From Desulfobulbaceae bacterium (GTDB lineage: Bacteria > Desulfobacterota > Desulfobulbia > Desulfobulbales > SURF-16): a DNA stretch of 64,000 bases. Positions 62,829-64,000 of this stretch are shown here, piece after piece. Position numbers and translations under genes: made by a program. The stretch covers positions 1-64,000 of the forward strand of contig JAHLLM010000015.1 of the NCBI GenBank assembly GCA_020444175.1. The letters run 5' to 3'. Below the pieces are notes generated by a model, which did no database searches, had not been told where the DNA came from, and worked only from the letters and a program-made list of their open reading frames with translations. How positions within the stretch are numbered: the stretch's first letter is position 1; each line of letters begins with the position of its first letter.

Positions 62829-62871
62829 CAAAAAAAATCCCGATGAAGCCGGATGGTTTGGCTTCATCGGG
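62829..62871 (-). terminator. Intrinsic-terminator-like hairpin in the leader of the SlyD-like gene
   Basis: A 12-bp perfect stem pairs CCCGATGAAGCC (62839-62850) with GGCTTCATCGGG (62860-62871); on the minus strand it is followed by a run of seven T. It lies 58 bp upstream of the GTG start on the same strand as the gene, and no minus-strand gene lies above it in view. It is therefore either an attenuator of the FKBP gene or the end of a short minus-strand RNA; a plus-strand T6 beyond the other side makes weak two-way use possible. Confidence 0.7.
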
Positions 62872-62994
62872 TCCATTAATTTTTTAATCTAAGTCGTTGT
62901 GTCAAAAAATCAACCTCTTTACAGCATTTTTCAGGCAGGTGATAAATATTAATTTTTATCTTAATAAATAAAATAACTTGTAAATGGAGTATGA

Positions 62995-63987
62995 GTGCGG
63001 GTAAAAAAAGATATGGAAAGAACAATAAAGGTGCAAATATCTGACGCTGATAGCGGGGATGAGTTGCTTGATTTTCTGTCCCGTCGTTTTACATACAGGA
63101 GCAGGGATGAATGGCTTTGCCAACTCGACGAGGGGCGGTTTTTATTAAACAATGAAACCGAAAAGCTTCCCGGGAAGACTATAGAAAAAGGAGACCTTCT
63201 TGTTTATCTGGTGCCGCATTTTGAAGAACCGCCGGTGGATACGAATTTTTCCATACTTTATGAAGACGATGATTTGCTGGTTGTGGATAAACCTGGAAAT
63301 CTGCCCTGTCATCCAGGGGGCAGGTATTTTAACCATACGCTCTGGGCCTTGTTAAAAAAAGAATGCAAGCTGGAAAATGCTTCTTTGATTAACCGTCTTG
63401 ATAGAGAGACATCCGGGATCGTTCTGGTGGCAAAAAACAAAAAGGCGGCAAGATACTGTAATGAACAGTTCGCAGAACGTAAGGTTGAAAAACGATATAT
63501 GGTCCTTGTGGAGGGTGACTTTTGTCATTCCGAACTCTCATGCGAGGGTTTTCTTGCTGTTGACCAGCAAAGCGTTATTCGAAAAAAGATGCGTTTTTTT
63601 TCAACACCTTGGAACGAAATAGATCGTGAAAATGTCCTACGCTGTAGCACTCTATTTCGGGGGTTCCGGTCTAATGGTGAGATCAGCCTTGTTGAGGCCC
63701 TGCCGGTTACAGGGCGTTACCATCAGATCAGGGCGACACTGAGGAGTATTGGATACCCTGTTGTTGGAGACAAAATTTACGGTGTGAATGACAATTTCTT
63801 TCTCCTTTTCACAGAAGACCGATTATCAAAAGCAGATTTTGCTCTTCTCCGTCTGGATCGTCAGGCTTTGCATGCCTCATATCTGCGTCTTTCTCATCCG
63901 TCGAGAATTGATGATAAAATTGAATTCTTTGCCCCGCTTCCTGTCGTTTTTCAGGAGTTGCTGGAAGGGAGTGAAGGTGTGGTGTGA
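62995..63987 (+). CDS. RluA-family pseudouridine synthase
   Basis: A 330-aa RNA-modifying enzyme. The N-terminal S4-like/THUMP-free part leads to the catalytic core ILYEDDDLLVVDKPGNLPCHPGGRYFNHTL and the active-site aspartate in INRLDRETSGIVLVAKN, then VEKRYMVLVEG and GRYHQIRATLRSIGYPVVGDKIYG, all family signatures. The start may be the GTG at 62995 (GGAG upstream) or ATG 63013. The RNA target (rRNA or tRNA) is not determinable. The gene is complete, with 13 bp left in the window. Confidence 0.9.
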   Translation: MRVKKDMERTIKVQISDADSGDELLDFLSRRFTYRSRDEWLCQLDEGRFLLNNETEKLPGKTIEKGDLLVYLVPHFEEPPVDTNFSILYEDDDLLVVDKPGNLPCHPGGRYFNHTLWALLKKECKLENASLINRLDRETSGIVLVAKNKKAARYCNEQFAERKVEKRYMVLVEGDFCHSELSCEGFLAVDQQSVIRKKMRFFSTPWNEIDRENVLRCSTLFRGFRSNGEISLVEALPVTGRYHQIRATLRSIGYPVVGDKIYGVNDNFFLLFTEDRLSKADFALLRLDRQALHASYLRLSHPSRIDDKIEFFAPLPVVFQELLEGSEGVV

Positions 63988-64000
63988 AAAAAATTTACGA

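Overview
The window reads like a mid-GC chromosome segment of an anaerobic, sulfur-cycling Desulfobacterota organism (Desulfobulbales/Desulfocapsa-like). That placement is inference from gene content, not from a marker gene. The supporting content is a Bacteroides/Wolinella-type succinate dehydrogenase/fumarate reductase (C-A-B order), a pentaheme cytochrome, rubrerythrin, a rhodanese lipoprotein beside a TauE/SafE exporter, a NapH-like ferredoxin membrane protein, several hybrid histidine kinases, a VPxPA/PEP-CTERM surface protein and a delta-class carbonic anhydrase. I saw no rRNA, tRNA or CRISPR array.

Layout. 0-18 kb is mostly housekeeping and central metabolism. It holds frd/sdhCAB (minus), a long structured intergenic region, a delta-class carbonic anhydrase, a PflX-type radical SAM protein divergent from a KamA-like aminomutase, a decayed TonB-receptor tail, glutamate dehydrogenase, an antiporter-USP protein, malic enzyme and a yejEF pair without yejAB. 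18-26 kb holds small proteins, a MocR-type regulator, a frameshifted DUF418-like membrane protein, and a PstS-like binding protein coupled to a hybrid histidine kinase.

26.4-33.2 kb is the most accessory-looking part. It starts with a mosaic of relics: an internally deleted partial copy of the MocR gene, a RAYT transposase C-terminus and an IS3 orfA relic around a PEP-CTERM protein. A NapH-like protein follows under a perfect FNR/HcpR-like palindrome. Then comes an AT-rich two-gene unit, an unrecognised 388-aa protein overlapping a membrane-anchored archaeal-type LonB protease. This unit is my best candidate for an undescribed system.

33-48 kb is signal transduction and redox: TrmO, a fused substrate-binding/PAS/histidine-kinase/receiver protein, a Ser/Thr kinase with a DUF1566 tail in an operon with a metallophosphoesterase, an EI24 protein, a pentaheme cytochrome with a HAMP-only membrane partner, rhodanese, TauE/SafE, a methyltransferase and a third hybrid kinase. 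48-64 kb holds a selenocysteine-lyase-like desulfurase, a TIM-like protein lacking the catalytic Glu, a flavodoxin-like protein, rubrerythrin ending in a MITE-like element, a DUF2156 + heterodimeric ABC exporter operon, a REC-CheX protein, a phosphoribosyltransferase, an orphan SMC-like ATPase, a SlyD-like FKBP and an RluA-family pseudouridine synthase.

All domain calls are from reading motifs by eye; no database search was run. Start codons were moved from the longest open frame wherever a ribosome binding site or family length argued for it.
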